Positions 1-7,766 of a stretch of DNA of 25,332 nt are shown piece by piece; position 1 is the first letter of the stretch, and each line of letters opens with the position of its first letter. The position numbers were made by a program, and so were the translations under genes. The DNA comes from an uncultured Actinomycetaceae bacterium (GTDB lineage: Bacteria > Actinomycetota > Actinomycetes > Actinomycetales > Actinomycetaceae), in NCBI GenBank assembly GCA_902464405.1, contig CABQJD010000015.1, forward strand, positions 1-25,332. The letters run 5' to 3'. The notes beneath the pieces are model-generated. The model worked only from the letters and a program-made list of their open reading frames with translations. It made no database searches and was not told the DNA's origin.

Positions 1-16
1 CAGACAGACAGACAGG
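1..16. repeat. Short CAGA tetranucleotide repeat at window edge
   Basis: The window opens inside a run of about 3.75 CAGA units that may continue to the left. Tetranucleotide runs can slip during replication, and this one lies about 160 bases upstream of a surface-protein gene. The visible part is too short to claim phase variation. Confidence 0.5.
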
Positions 17-52
17 GCTAGTTCTTTCTTTTCTGGTTTAGATATTTATTGT

Positions 53-100
53 TGGCGCGAGTATATGCCTGATATTTAGGTGTGTATTCGCGCCATTTTG
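53..100 (+). terminator. Hairpin terminator of an upstream gene
   Basis: TGGCGCGA (53-60) pairs with TCGCGCCA (88-95). The stem continues inward for about six more pairs, three of them G-U, to a loop at about 67-81. A TTTTG stretch follows the right arm. This fits a factor-independent terminator for a gene that ends left of the window. Confidence 0.5.
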
Positions 101-121
101 CTTTCGCTACGTAGCGTAAGC
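100..121. promoter_or_regulatory. Near-perfect palindrome upstream of surface-protein gene
   Basis: CGCTACGTAGCG (105-116) is a perfect 12-base palindrome. After one T/T mismatch on each side it is flanked by GCTT and AAGC, giving a 22-base dyad. A possible -10 element (TATAGC, 126-131) lies just downstream, so the dyad could be an operator. No matching -35 box is obvious. Confidence 0.3.
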
Positions 122-174
122 ACCATATAGCTTTTTAACGGAAACTAATCAGATATGAAATAAGGAAACAAGAT

Positions 175-2178
175 ATGAAACAGTGCACGTATCGAAAAAA
201 GAAATTATCATCGCGCTTTGTTGGCGCATATCTTTCTTTGGCGTTAATCGGATCGGCTGCTTTCTTTAGTGGAGGGGGTGTGCCAGCCTTTGCAGATAAT
301 ACCACTCCACCAGCCCAAGGCAACGGCACTGCCAATCCAGATCCTGATGCGAATTTATCTTTCAAGAATTCTAACCTTGATAACGATACGTTAGATCAGC
401 TTGCAGGCAAATTGAAACTTTTGCCAGAAACAGTTGAAAATAATGCGTTGCTGAAGAAAAACTGGGATGAACTTGGCGCTCAAACCAGCGTTGCTCAAGC
501 AGATGTGAAAGACATTCAAGAATTTGGCGGCTGGAAAGCCATCAATAATGGAAAATTTGCGATTGCAAGAAAAACTGCCAATGGCATCTTTCCGCTTGAA
601 ACTATCAACACTACTTTAGACGACACAGTGTGGCTGCGAGAGCAGGCGTTTGATCGGACGAGTGAGTATATCTTGTTCCTATCGCAGACGAGAACGATAA
701 AAACCAAAGATGAGCTATCGTGGGATAGTAGTGAATACAAATACCGTGATGAGCCTGGTCAGATAGCTAAAGCATTGAAAGGTTTCGATGGTATTGAAAA
801 AACTTTCAAAGCATATTCTCCAGAAAACGGTTCCCGTGTAAAAATCGCGTTTAAAGTTGGATATAGCGGCGATATCGATGGAACTAAAGCGAAATACAAA
901 GTGGAAGTATTCAAGGTAGAAAATGCCGCAGAAACTAGTGTATACAGCGAAATTGTTGATCCAACTCAAACTCTTACGAACGATAAAATGACCGTCACAA
1001 AAGCTACTGATGGGACGGGAGCTGAGAAGATCCGTATATCAAATACGTCTAATAAGGATGCGGGACCTCAAAAAACTCGTGATGCTTATATAGGCGACGA
1101 TAAAGCCGAAGCGATGATTGCTCAGGAAGCTAATAAGCCTAATGGGCAGGCTGGGACCTTCACTAGCTCTGAAATTGAACTGCCTAAAGGGGTGACGGAT
1201 TACAAGGTAAAAATCAGCATTGCTGATAAAGATCGTACGGGTATGAGCTACCAGGCCTGGGATAAGAAATATTCTCTTCCTATGTTTGGAAATGGTTTTA
1301 GTATTACGCAAGATACGAAGAGCGTCGCAAAATATATTTTCACAAAAATCTACAGCAAGATGAATGAAACTAAAGCTGCTGATACAAAAAAGAAGACAGA
1401 TGCTAGCGTTCAGGCATACGATCAAGCTTTAACTGAGATGAAGGCCCTCGTTGATGCGCCTGAAGTGAAAACTAATGAAGAATACCGTAACGCATTCGCT
1501 AAGGCAGAAGAGGCAAAGCGTGCTTTAGTATCTGCAGAGCCTGCAGCGATAGAAGCTGTGATTGCTGCTTTTGCCGAGAAAATGACGGCACTGAATGAAA
1601 ACAAGAGCCTTACTGAAAAAGATCGAAAAGATGCTGAAGCAAAGGCGAAAGCTGTAAAAGATGCTGCGATAGCCAATATCAAACAAGCTGCAGATGTGCC
1701 TGGCATTAACCAAGCTCGCGATAACGGTATTGCTGAGATCAATAAGATTAATCCTGTTGGTAAGGATGGTGCTGTTGCTGCGATTCGTCGGGCTCTTTCT
1801 GATAAGGAGAAGGAGGTTGATGGTGCTGCTGGGTTGTCTGAGGCTGAGAAGGATAAGTTTAAGAAGGAAGCTCGATCTATTGCGGATAAGCAGATTGCTG
1901 TGATTGAGCAGCAGGCGTCTCGTGAGGATAGTGCGGATAAGGCGAAGGAGACTCAGGCTGTTGTGGACGGAGCGAAAGCGTCTGCTCTTGCGGAAATCGG
2001 CAAGATTAAGCCTGTTGCAAGCAAAGCAGATCCTAAGCCTCAAACACCAAAGGTACCTAATCAGACTTCTCATCCGAAGCTTTCTAATACTGGCAGTTCA
2101 GGTGTGCTAGGAATGGTCTTAGCGGCATTGGGTCTTTCAGTTGCGGGAGGTTTGGCTCTTCGCAAGAAAAAGATGTGA
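175..2178 (+). CDS. Sortase-anchored surface protein with DUF1542-like repeats
   Basis: This is a secreted, cell-wall-attached protein of 667 residues and probably an adhesin; the ligand is unknown. Residues 1-40 form a signal peptide: a basic start, a hydrophobic core and an AFA-D cleavage site. Residues 41-420 form a mixed, possibly globular region I do not recognise. Residues about 420-620 are Ala/Lys/Glu-rich and helical, with DUF1542-like repeats marked by EINKINPV (about 521-528) and EIGKIKPV (about 606-613). The C-terminus has the sorting signal LSNTG (636-640), a hydrophobic stretch and a KKK tail. LSNTG differs from canonical LPXTG. The ATG at 175 has an AAGGAA ribosome site at 162-167. 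Lys and Glu codons change sharply within 1741-1965. It is flanked by terminators, so it is probably a single-gene transcript. Confidence 0.85.
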   Translation: MKQCTYRKKKLSSRFVGAYLSLALIGSAAFFSGGGVPAFADNTTPPAQGNGTANPDPDANLSFKNSNLDNDTLDQLAGKLKLLPETVENNALLKKNWDELGAQTSVAQADVKDIQEFGGWKAINNGKFAIARKTANGIFPLETINTTLDDTVWLREQAFDRTSEYILFLSQTRTIKTKDELSWDSSEYKYRDEPGQIAKALKGFDGIEKTFKAYSPENGSRVKIAFKVGYSGDIDGTKAKYKVEVFKVENAAETSVYSEIVDPTQTLTNDKMTVTKATDGTGAEKIRISNTSNKDAGPQKTRDAYIGDDKAEAMIAQEANKPNGQAGTFTSSEIELPKGVTDYKVKISIADKDRTGMSYQAWDKKYSLPMFGNGFSITQDTKSVAKYIFTKIYSKMNETKAADTKKKTDASVQAYDQALTEMKALVDAPEVKTNEEYRNAFAKAEEAKRALVSAEPAAIEAVIAAFAEKMTALNENKSLTEKDRKDAEAKAKAVKDAAIANIKQAADVPGINQARDNGIAEINKINPVGKDGAVAAIRRALSDKEKEVDGAAGLSEAEKDKFKKEARSIADKQIAVIEQQASREDSADKAKETQAVVDGAKASALAEIGKIKPVASKADPKPQTPKVPNQTSHPKLSNTGSSGVLGMVLAALGLSVAGGLALRKKKM

Positions 2179-2212
2179 GATGCTTACTAGCTGATACTTC
2201 TGAACTATAAAT

Positions 2213-2280
2213 AAACTCAATATGGCAGTAAACTCTGGCTATTCGGCCGAGCTTTATTGCCATATTGAGTTTTCTTTTGT
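2213..2280 (+). terminator. Long hairpin terminator, possibly bidirectional
   Basis: A perfect 15-base inverted repeat, AAACTCAATATGGCA (2213-2227) and its complement (2258-2272), is extended inward by weaker pairs, including GGC/GCC at 2237-2239 and 2246-2248. A TTTTCTTTTG tail follows and an A-rich stretch precedes it, so it could also stop transcription from the other side. Confidence 0.85.
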
Positions 2281-2291
2281 GGTGAATTTTC

Positions 2292-2313
2292 TGCACGTTA
2301 AGTGCACGTTAAA
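2292..2313. repeat. Tandem 11-base duplication
   Basis: TGCACGTTAAG (2292-2302) is followed directly by TGCACGTTAAA (2303-2313), 10 of 11 bases identical. It lies between the surface-protein terminator and the nuclease gene. The function is unknown. Confidence 0.5.
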
Positions 2314-2468
2314 ATGATTTCACAGCGAAAATAAAGGAGAGATGTGAGTTGCAGTTTCATTGCTTTAATGGATAGCGTGCTGGTATCGCATAAAGATACC
2401 GAGGCGTCTTTATGTGGCAGTTTCTCAAAGATTTCTCTATCAATAGCAATAAAGACCTTTAGGCTCAT
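2298..2468 (-). CDS. Possible 56-residue protein, unrecognised
   Basis: A minus-strand reading frame begins MSLKVFIAIDREIFEKLP. Its ATG (2466-2468) is preceded on that strand by GAGGGAAG at good ribosome-site spacing. It points away from the nuclease gene, with which it would share a divergent promoter region. No family is recognised, and the C-terminal half looks random, so it may be a decayed gene or chance. Only the ribosome site supports it. Confidence 0.22.
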   Translation of the reverse strand: MSLKVFIAIDREIFEKLPHKDASVSLCDTSTLSIKAMKLQLTSLLYFRCEIILTCT

Positions 2469-2503
2469 GTATCTTCCCTCTATAGTTATGGTGTTTGTAC
2501 GGT

Positions 2504-3319
2504 ATGCATAAGCAGACTTTTCGGCGTTCGTTCTATACACGCCAACGTGATAGCAGACGATGCGAGAAACATCGTCTATACGTTTTATTCATGCTGGTTA
2601 TCTTGCTATCTGCTGCTATCGTTTTTTGTTTGATCAGATCTGATGTGGGATTTCTTCAACTAAAAGGGGTATCAACACCCGCATCAAAAGACGATATTTA
2701 TCGGCAGCAGACCGCTTCTGACCTGCTGGATGCGCTCAGTGCTTTACCGCAGTTAGATTCCGTTTCTGAGAGGGCATATAGCCGAGACTATTTTGGGCAA
2801 AAATGGTTTGATGAAGATCGCAACGGGTGCGATACGAGAAACGATATTTTACGCAGAGACCTCATAAACGTGCGTATCAAACCTCATTCACGCAACTGCA
2901 AAGTGCTCAGTGGCGAATTAGCGGATTGGTATTCGGGTGAAACTGTAAATTTCCAGTCAGGCAAGCGCACTTCTCAATTAGTGCAGATTGACCATGTGGT
3001 TCCTCTGGCATGGGCGTGGAAACACGGCGCTGATATGTGGCCAGATAAACGTAGACGTGAATTTGCCAACGATCCGCAGAATCTCGTTGCTACCACTGAG
3101 CAGGAAAACCAGAGTAAGAAAGCGAGCGGTCCATCTGAGTGGATGCCAAGCTCACCAATTGCGGCATGCAGGTATTCACAGACGTTTATCCGAGTTCTTG
3201 CGAAGTATGAGCTAGCAATAGGTACAGCTGATAGAGATGCACTCGAAGAAGTCCTTGAAAAATGTGTGGGCAGTACAGCTGGAGGAGACTTTCTTACTGA
3301 GCTTAGAGGGCGCAGCTAG
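2504..3319 (+). CDS. Membrane-anchored HNH endonuclease-like protein (DUF1524 type)
   Basis: This protein of 271 residues belongs to the actinobacterial secreted HNH group (DUF1524/GmrSD C-terminal-like), which are predicted nucleases. Residues 1-24 are basic and 25-44 are hydrophobic, suggesting an N-in anchor with the nuclease outside the cell. The order of motifs fits the family: a DRNGCDTRNDIL block, the core QIDHVVPLAWAW with D163-H164, then FANDPQNL and a Lys-rich NQSKKASGPSEWMP segment. Four cysteines in the outer domain could form disulfides. The start is uncertain: the ATG at 2504 and an in-frame TTG at 2495 both lack a good ribosome site, and TATAGT at 2481-2486 is a possible -10 element. 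It sits alone between the surface protein and lepA. The family is fairly sure; substrate and role (nutrient uptake, defence or DNA release) are not shown. Confidence 0.8.
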   Translation: MHKQTFRRSFYTRQRDSRRCEKHRLYVLFMLVILLSAAIVFCLIRSDVGFLQLKGVSTPASKDDIYRQQTASDLLDALSALPQLDSVSERAYSRDYFGQKWFDEDRNGCDTRNDILRRDLINVRIKPHSRNCKVLSGELADWYSGETVNFQSGKRTSQLVQIDHVVPLAWAWKHGADMWPDKRRREFANDPQNLVATTEQENQSKKASGPSEWMPSSPIAACRYSQTFIRVLAKYELAIGTADRDALEEVLEKCVGSTAGGDFLTELRGRS

Positions 3320-3655
3320 CCTTCCTTCATATCGCGAATATGCGATGCGTAGAGACGCAAGGCAGACTCGTCACGATCTGGCAATACAGTGTATAGCAAT
3401 ACGTGCAGGAGACGGTACGCTGGATATACTGCGATAGTATGAGAATCGATTCGATTATCTGGTGAAATGAGTTAGATATTGAGTTATGTATCGAGATATG
3501 GTGATACGTCTAAAATAGTGCAGACGGCACCTCGCTGGTAATCTATGGGTAGAAAATATGGTGTGCTCGCGCCTTTCAGGATATATCGTGTAGAAGATAG
3601 AGTCTTGGAAACGTAGAGCACGTTCCTATACGAACTGACGAAGGAGCGATAGTCT
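3320..3655. other. Intergenic region before lepA
   Basis: No convincing gene is present. Two small hairpins, ATCGC/GCGAT (3331-3346) and TGCGT/ACGCA (3346-3359), follow the nuclease gene but lack a T-tract. A possible -10 (TAAAAT, 3511-3516) has no good -35 partner. AAGGAG at 3641-3646 is the lepA ribosome site. Confidence 0.4.
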
Positions 3656-5593
3656 GTGCCTCAATCTACTGCTGCTGAAATTAAGCAGATTCAGCCTGCT
3701 GCAACGGATCCTTCGCGTATCCGGAATTTTTGCATTATTGCGCATATTGACCACGGGAAATCTACCCTTGCTGACCGTATGCTGGGAATCACGGGTGTGC
3801 TTGCCGAGCGCGATATGCGCGCGCAGTATCTAGATCGTATGGATATTGAGCGTGAGCGCGGTATCACAATTAAATCTCAGGCTGTGCGCATGCCGTGGAC
3901 GTGCGACGGGGAAGTCTATGCGCTCAATATGATCGATACGCCTGGGCACGTGGATTTCACATATGAAGTTTCCCGCTCTCTGGCAGCCTGCGAAGGGGCT
4001 GTGCTCCTCGTTGATGCAGCTCAAGGGATTGAAGCGCAAACTCTAGCAAATCTATATCTCGCTTTGGAAAATGATCTCACGATTATACCTGTGCTCAACA
4101 AAATCGATCTTCCTTCAGCGAATCCAGATAAATATGCTGAAGAGATTTCTCATCTATTGGGAGTACCAGAATCTGATGTGCTGCGTGTAAGTGGGAAAAC
4201 TGGCGAGGGCGTAGCTCAGCTTCTTGATCGAATTGTTGCAGAAATCGCTGCTCCTGGTGTGGCTTTTGATGCACTGGGTAATGATCGCGAATCTTCTCTC
4301 AGTATGGATGATTGTGACGCTCTTGATAGTTTGGCAGGTGCTTCAGATTCTGCTCGCACAAGAGCAATGATCTTCGATTCTGTGTATGACGTTTATCGTG
4401 GCGTCGTCACCTATGTGCGTGTGGTAGATGGCACGCTTCGCCCTCGTCAGCGCGTGAAAATGATGGGCACAAAAGGTGAGCATGAGCTTTTAGAAATTGG
4501 CGTGATTTCTCCAGAGCCGATTCCTTCAGCTGGGCTTGGCCCTGGGGAAGTGGGCTATCTGATTACGGGTGTGAAAGATGTGCGGCAATCACGTGTGGGT
4601 GATACCATCACGGATCTTGCCAAACCAGCCTCTGAAGCTTTGCCTGGCTATAAAGATCCGAAACCAATGGTTTATTCAGGGCTGTATCCGATTGATGGTA
4701 GCGACTATCCAGCATTGAGAGATGCTTTAGACAAGCTGAAGCTTAACGACGCTGCGCTCACTTATGAGCCAGAGACTTCTGTGGCGCTTGGTTTTGGTTT
4801 CCGTTGCGGTTTCTTGGGTTTGCTTCATCTGGAGATTATTACGGAGCGTTTGGCGCGCGAGTTTGGCTTAGATCTTATCGCCACAGCTCCGAGCGTAAAC
4901 TACCGTGTGATCGCGGAAAACGGGGAAGAAGTTCCAGTGAGCAACCCCTCCGAATTTCCCGAGGGCAAGGTGAAATCAATCTATGAGCCGATGGTTGATG
5001 CCACAATTCTCACGCCTAAAGATTATGTAGGCACGATTATGGAGCTGTGCCAAGAGCGCCGAGGGCAGATGGGCGGCATGGATTATATTTCTTCCGACCG
5101 CGTGGAGCTACGGTATCGCTTGCCGCTCGCGGAAATCGTCACCGATTTCTTCGATCAGCTCAAGAGCCGAACGAAAGGCTATGCGTCTTTAGACTACAAG
5201 CAAAACGGTGAAGAAGAATCCGATCTCGTAAAAGTAAATATATTGCTCAACCACGAGATCGTCGATGCTTTTTCAGCGATTGTGCACCGCGATAAAGCAT
5301 ATGCGTACGGCGTGGAGATGACGACGAAACTCAAGGAGCTTATCCCGCGTCAGCAGTTTGAAATTCCAGTGCAGGCGGCAATCGGATTGCGTGTGATTGC
5401 GCGTTCGACAATTAAAGCAGTGCGCAAAGACGTACTTGCCAAGTGCTATGGCGGTGACGTCAGCCGAAAACGTAAACTGCTAGAAAAGCAGAAAGAAGGC
5501 AAGAAGCGTATGAAGAGTATTGGGCGTGTGGATGTGCCGCAGGAGGCGTTTATCGCGGCGCTCAGCTCCGATATGCCTACTAAAGGTAAGTAG
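3656..5593 (+). CDS. lepA: Elongation factor 4 (LepA)
   Basis: LepA is a ribosome-associated translational GTPase that acts on stalled or mis-translocated ribosomes. The 645-residue product shows the whole family: P-loop AHIDHGKST (29-37), switch I RERGITI (66-72), DTPGHVDF (94-101) and NKID, then the domain II RAMIFDSVYD block and the LepA-specific C-terminal domain with RQQFEIPVQAAIG and SRKRKLLEKQKEGKKRMK. The GTG at 3656 is chosen for its AAGGAG at 3641-3646. The linker between the G domain and domain II (about 200-236) carries roughly 25 extra, mostly acidic and Ser-rich residues compared with usual LepA, which partly explains the length. It is the first gene of a co-directional cluster; trmB follows after 6 bases. 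Confidence 0.97.
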   Translation: MPQSTAAEIKQIQPAATDPSRIRNFCIIAHIDHGKSTLADRMLGITGVLAERDMRAQYLDRMDIERERGITIKSQAVRMPWTCDGEVYALNMIDTPGHVDFTYEVSRSLAACEGAVLLVDAAQGIEAQTLANLYLALENDLTIIPVLNKIDLPSANPDKYAEEISHLLGVPESDVLRVSGKTGEGVAQLLDRIVAEIAAPGVAFDALGNDRESSLSMDDCDALDSLAGASDSARTRAMIFDSVYDVYRGVVTYVRVVDGTLRPRQRVKMMGTKGEHELLEIGVISPEPIPSAGLGPGEVGYLITGVKDVRQSRVGDTITDLAKPASEALPGYKDPKPMVYSGLYPIDGSDYPALRDALDKLKLNDAALTYEPETSVALGFGFRCGFLGLLHLEIITERLAREFGLDLIATAPSVNYRVIAENGEEVPVSNPSEFPEGKVKSIYEPMVDATILTPKDYVGTIMELCQERRGQMGGMDYISSDRVELRYRLPLAEIVTDFFDQLKSRTKGYASLDYKQNGEEESDLVKVNILLNHEIVDAFSAIVHRDKAYAYGVEMTTKLKELIPRQQFEIPVQAAIGLRVIARSTIKAVRKDVLAKCYGGDVSRKRKLLEKQKEGKKRMKSIGRVDVPQEAFIAALSSDMPTKGK

Positions 5594-5599
5594 GCTGCG

Positions 5600-6604
5600 G
5601 TGAGCGAATCTATGCGGAGGATACGTTCTTTTTCTTTGCGCGGAGCACGGCTTGGCGATAAATATGAGGAGCTGATGCGTGAGCACGCCAAGCGTTTTGT
5701 GATTGATATTCCTAATGGTGATGGTGTTTGCACAATTGCGCCAGACGCACATATTGATCTTGCTGCCGAGTTTGGCAGGCAGGCTCCGCTGATTATTGAA
5801 GTGGGGCCAGGATCGGGCGAGCAGCTGATATCGAGTGCACTCGCGCATCCAGAATGCAATTATCTAGGCTTAGAAGCTTGGGCGCCGGGAGTTGCTCGTT
5901 GCGTAAAATCTGCTGTGAATGCGCAGGCTAATAATGTGCGCATCATGCAACTCGATGCAGCACAAGGGCTTCCTGTGCTCTTTTCAGCTGCGCGCAGCGG
6001 ATCGCCTATCAACCCTCCTGCTGCGCAAGTCTGGACGTTTTTTCCAGATCCTTGGCGCAAGCGTAAACATCGCAAACGCAGAATAGTTTCGCCTGTATTC
6101 GCACATATTGTGGCAGGGGTGCTTGCTGAGGGTGGCGTGTGGCGGCTTGCGACGGATTGGGAGAACTATGCGTGGCAGATGCGCGATGTGCTTGTGGAAA
6201 GCCCGTGGTTTACTTTGGAAGAAAGTGAACCAAGCAATGCTGATAATGCCATCAAGGATAGCGTAGACGATCTTGGAATCTATTCGGGAGGATGGGCTGC
6301 GCGCTGGTCTGAACGAGTCACAACGCGTTTTGAGGAGCGTGGAATTGAAGCTGGACGGCGGGTCTACGATCTGACGGCAGTGCGTAATTCGCTGGCGCTG
6401 GATGCTGCTCCTATTCCTGAGGATCCTTGGGTTGCTGCGCGTGAGCGTGGCGAGGATGTGCGAGCAGACCAGCCTGGCGTGACGCCGCAAGCTTCAAGCC
6501 GCAGCGGTTGGCTCAAAGAGCAGAAAGCTCGGGCGGCGTCTCCTCGTAGTGCTGTTTCTCCTTGCGATCATGTACACACGCAGGAAGTTTCCATTGACGA
6601 CTGA
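5600..6604 (+). CDS. trmB: tRNA (guanine-N7)-methyltransferase TrmB
   Basis: TrmB methylates G46 of tRNA to m7G using S-adenosylmethionine. The 334-residue protein has the SAM loop EVGPGSGEQ (67-75), the acidic LGLEAW strand, the DAAQG motif, and the hallmark FPDPWRKRKHRKRR starting at F148, followed by LATDWENYAWQM. The catalytic domain ends near VYDL at about residue 255; the last 75 or so residues are an extra, low-complexity tail with no recognised domain. The GTG at 5600 lies 6 bases after lepA; an ATG at 5612 with a GGTGAG site is an alternative. The 3' end overlaps the hemW start, suggesting coupled translation. Confidence 0.93.
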   Translation: MSESMRRIRSFSLRGARLGDKYEELMREHAKRFVIDIPNGDGVCTIAPDAHIDLAAEFGRQAPLIIEVGPGSGEQLISSALAHPECNYLGLEAWAPGVARCVKSAVNAQANNVRIMQLDAAQGLPVLFSAARSGSPINPPAAQVWTFFPDPWRKRKHRKRRIVSPVFAHIVAGVLAEGGVWRLATDWENYAWQMRDVLVESPWFTLEESEPSNADNAIKDSVDDLGIYSGGWAARWSERVTTRFEERGIEAGRRVYDLTAVRNSLALDAAPIPEDPWVAARERGEDVRADQPGVTPQASSRSGWLKEQKARAASPRSAVSPCDHVHTQEVSIDD

Positions 6605-7766
6605 GACCTCGCGCAGCTTTGCTCTGCCCACATCTGCTGAAAAACGCAGCTTAGCAGCATATATTCACATTCCTTTTTGTGCGGCGCGTTGCGGATACTG
6701 CGATTTCAATACTTACACACATACAGATTTTGGCGGCGGAGCTTCGCTAGCAACTTTTGCTCAGACGATCTGCAGCGAGATTGAGGCTTCGGTGCCTCTC
6801 TTAGGAGAGGTAGAACCGCTGACGAGCGTCTTTTTTGGAGGCGGCACTCCTACGATGCTTCCGCCAGCTGATGTGATTGGTATTTTGAATCATCTACGCA
6901 GAATTTTCACAATTGCTGATGATGCAGAAGTGACGATAGAAGCTAACCCAGAATCGGTGACGCCAGCGTCACTTGCTGAGCTGCGTGCAGGAGGCTTTAA
7001 CCGAATCTCTTTTGGTATGCAGTCGGCAGCGCCGCATATTCTTACTACTTTGCAACGTGCTCACACTCCAGGGAATGTGCATACAGCTGCCCTGGCTGCG
7101 CGAGAGCTGGGCTTTGATTATTCGCTGGATCTCATCTACGGGACGCCTGGTGAAAGTATGGATGATTGGGAAGAATCCGTGAGCGCCGCAATTGATCTGC
7201 AGCCTCAGCATATATCTGCCTATGCGCTTAGCGTAGAGCCGCATACACCGATGGGACGGGCGATGGCTCGAGGAGAGTTATCTTGGCCAGATCCAGACGA
7301 TCAGGCCGATAAATATGAGCGTGCTGATGATATGCTCAACGCGGCAGGCTATGAATGGTACGAGATTTCAAACTGGGCGCAGCCAGGGCATGAATCACGG
7401 CACAACGTGAATTATTGGAAGAACGGCAATTGGTGGGGATATGGGCCTGGAGCACACAGCCACATCGACGGTATGCGTTGGTGGAATCTGAAACATCCAG
7501 TGACGTATGCGAAAGCTCTTATGGAGCAGAAATTGCCAGCAGCTGATTGTGAGTATCTGACTCCTCAAGAAATTCGCGAAGAATACTTGCTCATGGGAAT
7601 TCGTTTGCGTACAGGCATTGATATTCCTAGTGGCACAGATCCTCAGAAGCTCGATGAACTTATTGCCGACGGCTTGATAGATTCTGATGCAGCGCATCGA
7701 GGGCGTGTGTGCCTTACCCGCACTGGGCGATTGCTTGCAGACGTGGTGACGCGCGCACTGTGGTAA
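6594..7766 (+). CDS. hemW: Radical SAM heme chaperone HemW
   Basis: HemW is a radical SAM protein that binds heme and is thought to deliver it; it is related to but distinct from the oxidase HemN. In the 390-residue form, the iron-sulfur cluster motif is C29-AAR-C33-GY-C36 followed by DFNTY, without the extra cysteine of HemN. Other family blocks are FFGGGTPTML, EANPESVT, FNRISFGMQS, DLIYGTPGES and YEISNWAQPG, followed by the HemN C-terminal domain. I chose the TTG at 6594 because AGGAAG lies just before it; a GTG at 6549 and an ATG at 6570 are in frame but lack a good site. It overlaps trmB by 11 bases. Some older annotations call this protein coproporphyrinogen oxidase-like. Confidence 0.93.
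   Translation: MTTETSRSFALPTSAEKRSLAAYIHIPFCAARCGYCDFNTYTHTDFGGGASLATFAQTICSEIEASVPLLGEVEPLTSVFFGGGTPTMLPPADVIGILNHLRRIFTIADDAEVTIEANPESVTPASLAELRAGGFNRISFGMQSAAPHILTTLQRAHTPGNVHTAALAARELGFDYSLDLIYGTPGESMDDWEESVSAAIDLQPQHISAYALSVEPHTPMGRAMARGELSWPDPDDQADKYERADDMLNAAGYEWYEISNWAQPGHESRHNVNYWKNGNWWGYGPGAHSHIDGMRWWNLKHPVTYAKALMEQKLPAADCEYLTPQEIREEYLLMGIRLRTGIDIPSGTDPQKLDELIADGLIDSDAAHRGRVCLTRTGRLLADVVTRALW

Noticed and set aside
1039..2073. Several long minus-strand frames under the surface-protein gene
   Set aside because: They are low-complexity and Leu/Ser/Arg-rich, mirroring the repetitive coding strand, with no ribosome sites.
2298..2540. 80-residue version of the minus-strand small frame
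   Set aside because: Its upstream start has no ribosome site and would overlap the nuclease gene; only the 56-residue form has a site.
2633..2644. ATCAGATCTGAT palindrome
   Set aside because: It lies inside the nuclease coding region at the end of the membrane segment and has no promoter context; probably chance.
3237..3437. 66-residue frame overlapping the nuclease 3' end
   Set aside because: It overlaps real coding sequence in another frame and has neither a ribosome site nor a recognisable product.
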